A stretch of 64,000 nt of DNA from Bosea sp. F3-2 (GTDB lineage: Bacteria > Pseudomonadota > Alphaproteobacteria > Rhizobiales > Beijerinckiaceae). Numbering within the stretch: the first letter of the stretch is position 1; every line of letters starts with the position of its first letter. The stretch is from NCBI RefSeq assembly GCF_008253865.1, contig NZ_CP042331.1:186001-250000 (forward strand), given 5' to 3'. The position numbers were made by a program, and so were the translations under genes. The notes under the pieces are model-generated. The model was not told the origin of the DNA, did no database searches, and saw only the letters and a program-made list of their open reading frames with translations. Positions 17,361-25,524 of the stretch are shown in pieces.

Positions 17361-18694
17361 CGCCGGCCCTCCAGAACGGCCCAGAGCTCGAGCTCGAGAT
17401 CGGGCCAGTCACCGGAAAAATGCATGCCGATCGAGCTCGCCGTGCTGAACTCGGGCCAGAGCGGCGAGGTGCGGTCGAGGTAGAAGTATACATGATCCGT
17501 GAGCGCGCGGATCTGCGGCGGTGGCGTCGGCAGATGGACGAGATTGATGCCCGGCAGATGGGCATGGACGATCTCGTTCATCTTGGTGTTGGGGCCGACC
17601 TTGAAGAGCTGCGGGAACTGCGCCTGGATCTCGGTCAGCGGCCGGCGCGCCGCCACTTCCAGCACCAGCGTGGCGTTGCGCACTAGGCTGCGGTCGCGGA
17701 TCGTCGACATGAAGGCGTTCTGCGCACGCTCGACGATTTCCAGCCGGATGGCGCGGCGGCCGAGATTGGCCGAGAGGAAATCCTGGATGTCGCGGACCAC
17801 CGGGGCGAAGCAGTTCTCCAGATCGTCGTGGTCATAGGCGGGATAGTCGCGGGCACGGCGCTCGGCCGTGGTGAAGGTGGCGAGCTCGCCGGCGAGCGCG
17901 AGGAAGGTGGTGAACAGCCGCTCGGGATGGATGAAGCGCGAGCGGCGCATGTGCTTGAGCACCGGGATATTGCGATTGAGAAGCTGGAGCACGAAGTAGT
18001 CAGCGCTCTGCAGGCCACCGCCGGCGGTGGGGTCGGCGGCGTAGCGGGCGAGCTCCTCCAGCTTGTTGTCGATCCAGCCGATGACGCGGTCGAGCCAGCC
18101 CTCGATCACCGGATAGGCCGAGCAGATCAGCACCGGCGGGGCGAATTTCTCGTCGAAGAGCACGGCGCGGTCGCGCACTTCCAGAATGCGCCCGAGCGCG
18201 AGGCCGACATAGCCGGCCTTGCTCGTCTTGCGCAGCTCCAGCGTCAGGCGCGGATGGGCGACGTCGATCTCCTCCTCGGTGCGCAGCGAGGCGGTCGAAT
18301 CGATCAGCATTTCATTCGCAGGGACATAGCGGCTGGCCGAGCCGTTCAGCGTGTCCTCGACCTCGCGCGTATTGGCGGCCGCCAGCGGCAGAGACAGCCA
18401 GACGAGTTGGCCGGCGGCGTTCTCAGGCACCTCGATCGCGGCTGGCAGCGGGCTGTTGTCCGGCATGGCGAAGGGCGTGCCGTCCGGCATGACGCCGACG
18501 GCGCGGCGCAGGCCGATGCGGCTCTGCTGGGCGAGATCGCGGTCGATCTCCAGCACCGAGAAGCCCCATGGATAGGGCGTGATGGTCCTGACGCGGCTTT
18601 CCAGCAAATTCTCGAGGTAGCGATCGCTCTGCTGGAAGTGATGCGGCCTGAGGAAAAGTCCTTCTGACCAGACGACCTTGCTGTACCACGACAT
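17357..18694 (-). CDS. tssK: T6SS baseplate protein TssK (ImpJ/VasE)
   Basis: 445 residues from the ATG at 18694, where the family's MSWYSKVVWSEGLFLRPHHF opening begins; a GTG five codons earlier is possible. TssK forms trimers that link the baseplate wedges (TssEFG) to the TssM/TssL membrane complex. The sequence is full length, with the expected QQSDRYLENLL continuation. It is the first gene of the leftward T6SS transcription unit and is coupled to tssL. Confidence 0.96.
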   Translation of the reverse strand: MSWYSKVVWSEGLFLRPHHFQQSDRYLENLLESRVRTITPYPWGFSVLEIDRDLAQQSRIGLRRAVGVMPDGTPFAMPDNSPLPAAIEVPENAAGQLVWLSLPLAAANTREVEDTLNGSASRYVPANEMLIDSTASLRTEEEIDVAHPRLTLELRKTSKAGYVGLALGRILEVRDRAVLFDEKFAPPVLICSAYPVIEGWLDRVIGWIDNKLEELARYAADPTAGGGLQSADYFVLQLLNRNIPVLKHMRRSRFIHPERLFTTFLALAGELATFTTAERRARDYPAYDHDDLENCFAPVVRDIQDFLSANLGRRAIRLEIVERAQNAFMSTIRDRSLVRNATLVLEVAARRPLTEIQAQFPQLFKVGPNTKMNEIVHAHLPGINLVHLPTPPPQIRALTDHVYFYLDRTSPLWPEFSTASSIGMHFSGDWPDLELELWAVLEGRR

Positions 18695-18887
18695 TCCGGT
18701 CTCGCTCACTCAAAGGCAGGCATGGTGAGCTTATCCGGGAGATAACCGAGCGTCACCAAGGGAATGCTAGTCGGTTGGCGCGCACGCAGCCGTCATTGAC
18801 TTGAAGGATGCAGAGGCGAGAAATTCGGCGCAGTCCTGTCGCTGACGAATCCGTTCCAGCCAAGGGGCGGTCATCAAGGGAGCGATC

Positions 18888-19391
18888 ATGCCGAAAGGGC
18901 CTGCGGCTCGCACCACCGACCCCGTGATTCACCCGCTCCCGCCGATCCTGCAGCCGGGGCCGGGCAGTCCGAACGTGCTGATCGGCAGTCTGCCGGCCTG
19001 GCGCGGCGTCCCTGCCGCGGCGGCCGCTGCGATCCAGTCGGCCAAGGCTGCATCGGATGCGACCGTCCAGGCGGCCGAAGCTGCGACGCTCGCCGCCGCC
19101 GGCACGCCCGGCGCGCCTGCTGCCCTGGCGGCCGAGATCGCGACGAAGAACGCCGCCTCCGCCAGCATGGGCGCGATGATCACCGGAGCCTCCGGCGGCG
19201 CCGACATTCATAACTGCCTGACACCCGTGCCGCCTCCCGTGCCGCATGGCCTCGGCGTCGTCATCGACGGTTCGCAGACGGTGCTGATCAATAATCTGCC
19301 GGCCTGCCGGATGGGCGATACGATCCTCGAGGCGCTGGGTCCGCCGAACAAGATCGTCATGGGCCTGCCGACGGTGGTGATCGGCGGCTGA
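18888..19391 (+). CDS. PAAR-domain T6SS spike-tip protein
   Basis: 167 residues. PAAR-type elements flank an insertion: TTDPVIHP and NVLIGSLPAWR at the N-terminus, then after an Ala-rich helical stretch (about 47-105) come DIHNCLTPVPPPVPHG, VLINNLPACRMGDTI and GLPTVVIGG. PAAR proteins cap the VgrG trimer and sharpen the tip. The ribosome site AAGGGAG lies six bases before the ATG. It is transcribed divergently from tssK, with the 262-residue unknown gene 67 bases downstream. The Ala-rich block inside the PAAR fold is longer than usual and may form a docking or coiled segment. Confidence 0.88.
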   Translation: MPKGPAARTTDPVIHPLPPILQPGPGSPNVLIGSLPAWRGVPAAAAAAIQSAKAASDATVQAAEAATLAAAGTPGAPAALAAEIATKNAASASMGAMITGASGGADIHNCLTPVPPPVPHGLGVVIDGSQTVLINNLPACRMGDTILEALGPPNKIVMGLPTVVIGG

Positions 19392-19458
19392 TGCCGAACT
19401 GATTCAAGAAAACGGCGCAAGCCGTTGATCGCGAATCGTTTCCTTTCCTGGTGGTGCG

Positions 19459-20247
19459 ATGGGCAAGAACAGGCGGACGGTTCCGGACCGGGTCGAGGCG
19501 AAGAGCGAACGCTTCCGTCACAAGATCGTCCAGCGGCTTTCTTCCGACCAGCGCCGGGCGCTGAACCACGGCTTGGCGCGCAACGGCCGGGTGGCGGAAA
19601 CGCTCTGCTTCATGGCGTTGATCCGCGATCCGGCCCGGCGCAAGCGGCCGATGCTGCCGGTGCCGAATGTGAGCTGCACGGCCGCGATACGCCAGTTCTT
19701 CCGTGCCGATGACGGCGAGCAGGCGGCGCATCTCCTGCCCGGGCAGCTTTCGATCGACGGTACCTTTCCCTGGCTGTTCCTGTCAGGGCCGGCGGCACGG
19801 CAGCTCGAAAACCTCTTCGCCTATGTCGAGCCGCTCGGCGCCGACTACAACAAGGCGGATTCGGCCGCCGAGGCGAACGGGCTCACCGACGCCTTCGCCG
19901 CCGCCTGCCGGCAGGTCCTGGCGGTGAAGGGCGATCCGGTGGGTGACATCACGGCGGCCTATAATCAGATCTGGCAGCCGGGTGCGCTCGCGGCATTCGC
20001 TGCGGCCGAGGCGCAGAAGCGCAGCAAGCCGACGCCGCCGCCGATCGTCTATGGCGAGCCGGGCGGCCTCGAATACGGCATGATCATGAACCTCGAAGAG
20101 CGCGCCGCTGCCTTCGAGGATGAGTCGATCTGGGCGACCTACGAACAGCTCAGCATCCTCGGCTACTACAAGGCAGCGATGGACGAGGTGCCGCGCCAGC
20201 TCCAGCCGCGCGCGATCCGCGAGATCCTGGCGCTGCCGGTAGCTTGA
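19459..20247 (+). CDS. Hypothetical protein next to the PAAR gene
   Basis: 262 residues, not recognised. It is soluble, without signal peptide or membrane helix. The N-terminal 40 residues are basic (GKNRRTVPDRVEAKSERFRH), and the rest is mixed helical with NVSCTAAIRQFF, FPWLFLSGPAARQLENLF and a Pro-rich turn KPTPPP. A GGTGG site precedes the ATG. Its position straight after a PAAR gene in a T6SS island makes it a candidate cargo effector, adaptor or immunity protein. The sequence alone does not choose among these. Confidence 0.7.
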   Translation: MGKNRRTVPDRVEAKSERFRHKIVQRLSSDQRRALNHGLARNGRVAETLCFMALIRDPARRKRPMLPVPNVSCTAAIRQFFRADDGEQAAHLLPGQLSIDGTFPWLFLSGPAARQLENLFAYVEPLGADYNKADSAAEANGLTDAFAAACRQVLAVKGDPVGDITAAYNQIWQPGALAAFAAAEAQKRSKPTPPPIVYGEPGGLEYGMIMNLEERAAAFEDESIWATYEQLSILGYYKAAMDEVPRQLQPRAIREILALPVA

Positions 20248-20306
20248 CCTGCCGGGACCAGCGGGCGAAGCCGGCGGCTCCGTAAATCTCGCCGACAGGA
20301 TCCGTC

Positions 20307-20660
20307 ATGACCATCGAACGCATCGGGCTGACCGCACGCTGGTGCGACGCCGCCATCTTCAACGGCATCGTCTTCCTCGCCGGCCATGTGCCGGAGCAGA
20401 CCGAAGGGCGTTCCCTGACCGAGCAGACGCAGGAGGTTCTGGCGCTGCTGGAAGACACGCTGGCGCAGGCTGGCAGCAGCAAGGAACGCATCCTCAGCGT
20501 CCAGATCTTCCTCACGGATATCAGCAAGATCGGCGAGATGAACGCGGTCTGGGACAAGTGGGTGGCGCCCGGCCATGCCCCGGCGCGCGCGACCGTCGAG
20601 GCGAAGCTGGCCTCGCCCGGCTACGGCATCGAGATCACTGCGGTTGCGGCGAAGCGATAG
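20307..20660 (+). CDS. RidA/YjgF-family protein
   Basis: 117 residues matching the RidA (reactive enamine/imine deaminase) family in length and pattern: IFNGIVFLAGHVPE, TEQTQEVLALLEDTLAQAG, ILSVQIFLTDI and the conserved Arg in PARATVEA. RidA proteins hydrolyse 2-aminoacrylate and similar imines released by PLP enzymes. It lies between T6SS genes but has no known T6SS role, so it is probably a passenger or housekeeping gene. It could be co-transcribed with the unknown gene 59 bases upstream. Confidence 0.9.
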   Translation: MTIERIGLTARWCDAAIFNGIVFLAGHVPEQTEGRSLTEQTQEVLALLEDTLAQAGSSKERILSVQIFLTDISKIGEMNAVWDKWVAPGHAPARATVEAKLASPGYGIEITAVAAKR

Positions 20661-20684
20661 CTGCTGGGTTCGTCTTCCGTCGCC

Positions 20685-20833
20685 GTCATTCCGGGGCAAG
20701 CGCGTAGCGCTTGAGCCCGGAACCCATGAACATTGTCGGTGGTGCAGAGGAGCGCCGGCTGCTGTTGCTCGCCCTTTTCCGAAGCGTCGTGTCCATGGGT
20801 TCCGGGCTCGCCCTTCGGGCGCCCCGGAATGAC
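20685..20833. repeat. Palindromic intergenic repeat, family B (copy 3, long form)
   Basis: Outer ends GTCATTCCGG and CCGGAATGAC. Inside them are AGCCCGGAACCCATG and CATGGGTTCCGGGCT, which form a second stem, plus local hairpins (GCGTAGCGC, CGCCCTTCGGGCG). It occupies the gap between the convergent ridA and tagH genes. Confidence 0.88.
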
Positions 20834-20855
20834 GGCGGTGAGGAGATGCGCATCG

Positions 20856-22235
20856 TCACCGCCCGCCGCGGTCGTAGCACTCGGCGAAATAAATCATGAA
20901 GGCGTCGACGAGGCCGTTCTCGTAAGGGGCGGTCTTGGCTTCCCAGCGGGCGACATAGGCGTCCCACATTTTGGCCTTGCGCGAGCCGATCAGCCCACTG
21001 ATGCCGCCATCCTGCGCCGTGCCTTCTGCGATTGCCTGCGGGTCGAGGTCCTCGACCAGCATCTTCAGCGCATGCTGCATGGCCGAATAGGTCTTGATCT
21101 GGTGGGCCTTCAAGTCGCGGAAGCTCTCGTCGAAGGCGCGCTTCGCATCGAGATAGCCGCTACGCGGCTGGCCGAAGATCAGCTGCAGCGCGTCGTCGAC
21201 GGTCGGCGAGAACTTCAGCGGATTGTTGTCCTGCGCCTGGATCATCGTCTGGCTGGTGCTGCGGGCGATGCGCTTGCTCTCGGCGCGGGCGGCGAGCAGT
21301 GCCTTCAATTCCTCTGCGATCAGCCGCATCAGCCCGCCGAGCTGCTCGGCGAAGGCGCCCGGATCCTGCGTCGACAGGGATTGCGGCGAGATGCCGGCGC
21401 CCTTGGCGAAGCGCTGCATGAACTCGCCCATCGAGATCGGCGGTGGTGCACTTGGTTGTGCGGGCGCTTCTGATGGGAAGGTCGGCACAGGCGCGAAGGC
21501 CGGCGCCGGCGGCTCCGCCGGGCCCTCGGCCGGCGCAGGATCGGGAGAGGGCTCATCCCAGGGGTTCGCCGCCGCAGGAGTCGCCTGTGGACGGCGCGGC
21601 GTCGGGATCGGTGCGACCGGTTCGGCTGGGGCGATGGGCGGCGGCTGCAGGGGCGCCCAGGCGAAGTCGTCGCCCTGCGAGGCCGGAGATGGCCAGGCCG
21701 GGTTGGGCGGTGCCGATGGGGATGGCCCGGCATCCGGCGCCGGGATGTCGGCCGCCCAATCGATGAAGCTGGCATGGACCGGCTTGGCATGGCTGGGCGG
21801 CATCAGGTCGCGGCGGGCGATCGGCGGGGCGACTTCCTCGTTCGCCTCCCACAGCGCTTCGGGGCGGGCCGCATGAGGAGGGGGAGAATAGGGTTCTACC
21901 GGCGCCCGCCTCGCCTCGTCATCGATCGCTACTGCGATGATGTAGTGGCCGATCTCCAGCCGGTCGCCGTTCTGAAGCCGGTAGGGCGACTGGACGCGGT
22001 GTTCGCCGCCGTTGACATAGGTGCCGTTGGTCGAGATGTCGCGCAGCCACCAGGCGCCATCGCGGAAGCGGATCTCGCAATGGCGGCCGGAGACGGCGCG
22101 CGAGGGATCGGGCAGCGCCCAGTCGAGGTGCTGGTCGCGGCCGATGTCGAGGCCGCGTCCGCCGCTGGCGGTCACGCTCAGCGGTCCGCCATCCGGCAGG
22201 GAGGTCTCGTTCTCGATCGTCAGTGTCAGCGCCAT
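20856..22235 (-). CDS. tagH: T6SS-associated FHA-domain protein TagH (ImpI/Fha)
   Basis: 459 residues. An N-terminal FHA domain (about 1-105) has the phosphothreonine-reading residues in IGR (31-33), SGRH (49-52) and STNG (68-71), and reads TYVNG after that. A long Pro/Ala-rich linker (about 110-280) follows, and the C-terminal TagH domain (about 285-459) ends FAECYDRGGR. In phospho-controlled T6SSs this protein binds the substrate phosphorylated by PpkA and helps complete the secretion machine. It is transcribed on its own, away from the kinase operon, with a palindromic repeat on each side. Confidence 0.94.
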   Translation of the reverse strand: MALTLTIENETSLPDGGPLSVTASGGRGLDIGRDQHLDWALPDPSRAVSGRHCEIRFRDGAWWLRDISTNGTYVNGGEHRVQSPYRLQNGDRLEIGHYIIAVAIDDEARRAPVEPYSPPPHAARPEALWEANEEVAPPIARRDLMPPSHAKPVHASFIDWAADIPAPDAGPSPSAPPNPAWPSPASQGDDFAWAPLQPPPIAPAEPVAPIPTPRRPQATPAAANPWDEPSPDPAPAEGPAEPPAPAFAPVPTFPSEAPAQPSAPPPISMGEFMQRFAKGAGISPQSLSTQDPGAFAEQLGGLMRLIAEELKALLAARAESKRIARSTSQTMIQAQDNNPLKFSPTVDDALQLIFGQPRSGYLDAKRAFDESFRDLKAHQIKTYSAMQHALKMLVEDLDPQAIAEGTAQDGGISGLIGSRKAKMWDAYVARWEAKTAPYENGLVDAFMIYFAECYDRGGR

Positions 22236-22305
22236 GTCTCAAACCGTCGCCAGATCGCCGTGCGTCCTATCGGACATGGTAACGGCGACCTATCTCATTG
22301 TGACC

Positions 22306-22351
22306 GCATCGGATTGATCCGAAAAGCGGATTCCACTTTTCGGCCCGGTGC
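22306..22351. repeat. Palindromic intergenic repeat, family A (copy 2)
   Basis: Outer arm GCATCGGA (22306-22313) pairs imperfectly with CCGGTGC (22345-22351), and inner CCGAAAAGCGG pairs with CCACTTTTCGG with one mismatch. It is nearly identical to the element at 8053-8098 and lies just after the stop codon of the vgrG companion gene. Confidence 0.85.
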
Positions 22352-22352
22352 T

Positions 22353-22901
22353 CTAGCGCTTGGCGGTATCGTCTTCCGCCAAACGGATGCACGCCTCGAT
22401 GCAGCGACGCAAGGCGCCCTCGCGCTCGCGTGAGGGCAGGCGATTGATCGCGTTGAGAACGGCGATGCGCACCATCTTGGCGGTGAGGTCGGGCGGGCAG
22501 GGCACGCCGTGGCTCTCGACCATGCTGCCGCCGGAATAGCCGGCCGCCCAGGCCACCCAGGTGCCCGGCCGGGCGCGGTCCCCGGCCTGGGCGAGCTTCA
22601 GCGCCTCGAAGCGCGTCCGATCGCCGGGCTCGCGCACCCAGGCCTCGGCGGCGGCGAGGCCGGGATCCTGCATGCCGGGCGGCTGCATCGCGCGCACGGC
22701 CTGCAACCCCCACCAGACGGCTTCGCGCCGCGGAAGCAGGAAGGCGCAGAAGCCGATCGCCTCCGTCGGCGCCGGGCCTTTGGCAAGCCGGGCCAGGAAG
22801 GCAAGCGGCGACTCGACCGTCGGCGGCATGGTGACGGCCTCGTGCGCCGAGGGAAAGGTCTCGAACACCTCGCGGGCGGTGCTGAAGCGCAGGCGTGACA
22901 T
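22353..22901 (-). CDS. Conserved hypothetical protein encoded directly downstream of vgrG (DUF6931-like)
   Basis: 182 residues, soluble and helical, starting MSRLRFSTAREVFETFP with Trp-rich VWWGLQAVR and TWVAWAAGYSGGSM. The pattern recalls a small family (I believe DUF6931) found in alphaproteobacterial T6SS clusters, but I cannot confirm this. The ATG lies 17 bases after the vgrG stop codon, so the two are co-transcribed. Genes in this place often encode adaptors that load effectors on VgrG or PAAR. It has no enzyme motif that I can see. Confidence 0.7.
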   Translation of the reverse strand: MSRLRFSTAREVFETFPSAHEAVTMPPTVESPLAFLARLAKGPAPTEAIGFCAFLLPRREAVWWGLQAVRAMQPPGMQDPGLAAAEAWVREPGDRTRFEALKLAQAGDRARPGTWVAWAAGYSGGSMVESHGVPCPPDLTAKMVRIAVLNAINRLPSREREGALRRCIEACIRLAEDDTAKR

Positions 22902-22918
22902 GGCGATTCCGGCCGTTC

Positions 22919-24778
22919 TCAGTTGATCGTCACCATCGGAGCCTTGATCACGACGGTGCCGTCGCTGCCGACTTCCGTCATGCCAACGCTCTTGATCTTG
23001 ATGCTGGGCGAAGTGATCTCGATGCTGCCCGGCGTCATCTTGATCCGGCTCTCACCGACCTTGAGATTGATTTCGGTCAGAGCCTCGACATCGAGCTTGC
23101 CGTTCTCGACGTCGAGCTTGTCGTCGCCCTTCTTCAGCGTGGTCTTGCGAGAGTAGCCGCCGCTTTGGAAGTTCTCGCCGATCTCGCGCGTCTCGATGTT
23201 GTTGACCACGACCTTGTGGTCCTTCTCGGCGTGCATCTCGAAGACCTCCTGGCCCTTGCGGTCTTCGAACTTGATCTCGTTGTAGCAGTCAGCGAAGCCG
23301 ACGCCGTCAGTCGATTCCGATTTGAGGCCGGACTGGGTCTTGTTCGCCGGCAGCTCGTAGGGCGGCTTGTGCTGGTCGTTGACCACCGCGCCGACGATGA
23401 TCGGCAGGTCGGGATTGCCCTCGATGTACTCGACGATCACCTCCTGGCCGATGCGCGGGATGACCTGGCCGCCCCAGTTCTTGCCGGCCCACATCTGCGC
23501 GACGCGCGTGCGGCACGAGGTCGAGCCGTCCTCGCGGTCCCAATGGAAGCGCAGCCAGACCCGGCCGTACTCGTCGACGTCGATATCGCCTTCCTCGCCC
23601 TGGTTGCGTTCGCCGACGACCTTGGCGGTATGCGGCCCGTAGACCGTCGGACGCGGGGTGACGAGCGGGGCGCGGAAGCGCCGGTCGCTTTTCTGCAGCT
23701 CGTAGGAGCCGTGATAGAGCGCCTCGTCCTGGCGACCGGAGGAGCGGTAGCTCTGGATGCCGTAGGCATGGCTCGCCCTGACGACGAGATATTCGGCGTT
23801 CTCGGCGCCGGCGGGATGGTCGGAGAGCTTCATCAGCGCGCCGGGGTAGAGGCTGGCCGCGTCGCCGCCGGCATAGCGCCGGTCGTCCTTGGCCTGTTCG
23901 GCCTGTGCCATGACGCGGGCGAAATGCTCGCCGCGGTCGCGCTTGGTGTAGGCGGCGGGATAATCATAGGCCTCGTAGGACTTGGCCTTCGGGAAGCCTT
24001 CCTCGGCGCGGGCGGTGAGATCGGATTCCGACTTCTCGAAATCGTAGTCCTTGAGCTCGAATTTGCCGGTCCGCAGGCGGCGCATCGTCGACCAATGCGT
24101 GAGGTGCTCGACCTGCGAGCGGGGAAAGCGGTTGCCCTGCGGCACGAAGGCATAGGCCGAAGCCGCCCCCTGGAAGCTCGGCTCGGCCGCCGCCGTGACT
24201 TCGTCATGGGCGGAACGGGAATCGCAGAGCACCAGCTTATGGTCGCCGTCGCTGTGCTTGAAATAGTAATAGACGCCGTACTGCTCCATCAGCCGCAGCA
24301 CGAAGTCGAGATCGGTCTCGCGATACTGCACGCAGTAGTCGATGGGCTGGAGTGTCTCGCTGGTCCGATCCTCGAAGCTGGCCGAGCCCTCCTTGCCGAA
24401 GATCTCCTTGATGATGTCCACGGCGGTCTTGTTCTTGAAGATCCGGCAGTCCGCCCGCTGCGAGAGCAGCCAGAGCCATGGCCGCAGCGTGAAGCGGTAG
24501 ATGTAGAGGTCATCCTGCTGGCCGAGCCACTGCGCATCGACCAGCGTGCCGTTCAGAACCCGCTCGCTCTTGTTCTTCAGCGTGAACTTGATCGAGCATT
24601 TTTCGCTCATGATGCTTTGCAGGTCGGCATTCTCGGTTTTGCTTGCCGCTTCGACGTTATAGGTAAATAATTCGCTCAAAGCTTCGCTGGCTTCGAACTT
24701 TATAAGTGTAAATTTATCTTGGCCAGACGGCGTCGTGAAAGACGCGGTTCTTTGACCTTGCCCTAGATTGGCAGACAT
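22919..24778 (-). CDS. vgrG: T6SS spike protein TssI (VgrG)
   Basis: 619 residues from the ATG at 24778, preceded by GGGGGA; a longer frame adds 15 unlike residues. The gp27-like domain covers about 1-380 (LFTYNVEAAS, VQYRETDLDFVLRLMEQYGVYYYF). The gp5 OB-fold follows (about 390-480: DIDVDEYGRVWLRFHW, RIGQEVIVEYIEGNPDLPIIVG), then the gp5 needle repeats, ending VVIKAPMVTIN. There is no C-terminal effector extension, so this is a structural rather than evolved VgrG. The first 60 or so codons are notably richer in A/T than the rest. It is divergent from the ompA-like gene. Confidence 0.97.
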   Translation of the reverse strand: MSANLGQGQRTASFTTPSGQDKFTLIKFEASEALSELFTYNVEAASKTENADLQSIMSEKCSIKFTLKNKSERVLNGTLVDAQWLGQQDDLYIYRFTLRPWLWLLSQRADCRIFKNKTAVDIIKEIFGKEGSASFEDRTSETLQPIDYCVQYRETDLDFVLRLMEQYGVYYYFKHSDGDHKLVLCDSRSAHDEVTAAAEPSFQGAASAYAFVPQGNRFPRSQVEHLTHWSTMRRLRTGKFELKDYDFEKSESDLTARAEEGFPKAKSYEAYDYPAAYTKRDRGEHFARVMAQAEQAKDDRRYAGGDAASLYPGALMKLSDHPAGAENAEYLVVRASHAYGIQSYRSSGRQDEALYHGSYELQKSDRRFRAPLVTPRPTVYGPHTAKVVGERNQGEEGDIDVDEYGRVWLRFHWDREDGSTSCRTRVAQMWAGKNWGGQVIPRIGQEVIVEYIEGNPDLPIIVGAVVNDQHKPPYELPANKTQSGLKSESTDGVGFADCYNEIKFEDRKGQEVFEMHAEKDHKVVVNNIETREIGENFQSGGYSRKTTLKKGDDKLDVENGKLDVEALTEINLKVGESRIKMTPGSIEITSPSIKIKSVGMTEVGSDGTVVIKAPMVTIN

Positions 24779-24896
24779 CAACGAAATCCCCCGCCGATTG
24801 AACCTAAATTCGCCTTGACGCAACTAACAACGGGAGTCATCGTTGGCTCCTAAAGTCTTCGTTCGCCGAATGGCGCAACTTATCGGGAGGGTTCCC

Positions 24897-25454
24897 ATGC
24901 GCAAGCAGTCCGGCTTCATGGCCTTTGTCGCACTGACCGGCGCTGCGGTTCTCACTGCGGCCGTGCCGGCCGTGGCGCAGACCTACAAGGCCGAGGATAT
25001 CGTCAAGCATTTCGGACCGACGGCGGTGCCCAAGCCCGCCGTCACGCGCGGCCTCTGCGTCGGCACGGAAGCCGAATGCGCCAAGGCCGGCCATGCCGTC
25101 GAGGTGGCGAAGCCGCCGAGCGCCTTCGATCTCGTGGTGAAGTTCAAATACAATTCCGACGTGCTCGAGCCGGAGGCGAAGGTCAATCTCGACGAGTTCG
25201 CCAAGGCGCTGAAGATGCCGCAGCTCGCCGCGCAGACCTTCATGGTCGAGGGCCACACCGATGCCGCCGGCACGCCCGGCTACAATCTCAACCTGTCGCA
25301 ACGCCGGGCGCAGGCGGTGGTCCGCTACCTCGGCCAGCAGGGCGTGAGCCCGTCCAAGCTCGTCGCCAAGGGATATGGTCAGGAACGGCTGCTCGTCGCC
25401 GACCCGCTCTCCGGCGACAACCGTCGGGTCGAGACCCGCCTGCGTGGTGAATGA
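24897..25454 (+). CDS. OmpA-family periplasmic protein in T6SS cluster
   Basis: 185 residues from the ATG at 24897, supported by GGGAGG upstream. A signal peptide (residues 1-28, ending PAVAQ) has no lipobox cysteine. The C-terminal half (about 75-185) is an OmpA peptidoglycan-binding domain: VKFKYNSDVLEPEAK, VEGHTDAAGTPGYN, SQRRAQAVVRYL and GDNRRVETRL. It begins the rightward T6SS operon, 70 bases before tssA. With no TssJ lipoprotein visible, a murein-bound periplasmic protein here could help anchor the TssM/TssL channel; that is inference. Confidence 0.88.
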   Translation: MRKQSGFMAFVALTGAAVLTAAVPAVAQTYKAEDIVKHFGPTAVPKPAVTRGLCVGTEAECAKAGHAVEVAKPPSAFDLVVKFKYNSDVLEPEAKVNLDEFAKALKMPQLAAQTFMVEGHTDAAGTPGYNLNLSQRRAQAVVRYLGQQGVSPSKLVAKGYGQERLLVADPLSGDNRRVETRLRGE

Positions 25455-25524
25455 GCGACGAGGCCTGACGAGTACGGCAGTGCGGGCTCGGTCCTCACTG
25501 CCCAGCCTGTGAGCGGGGAGAGCG

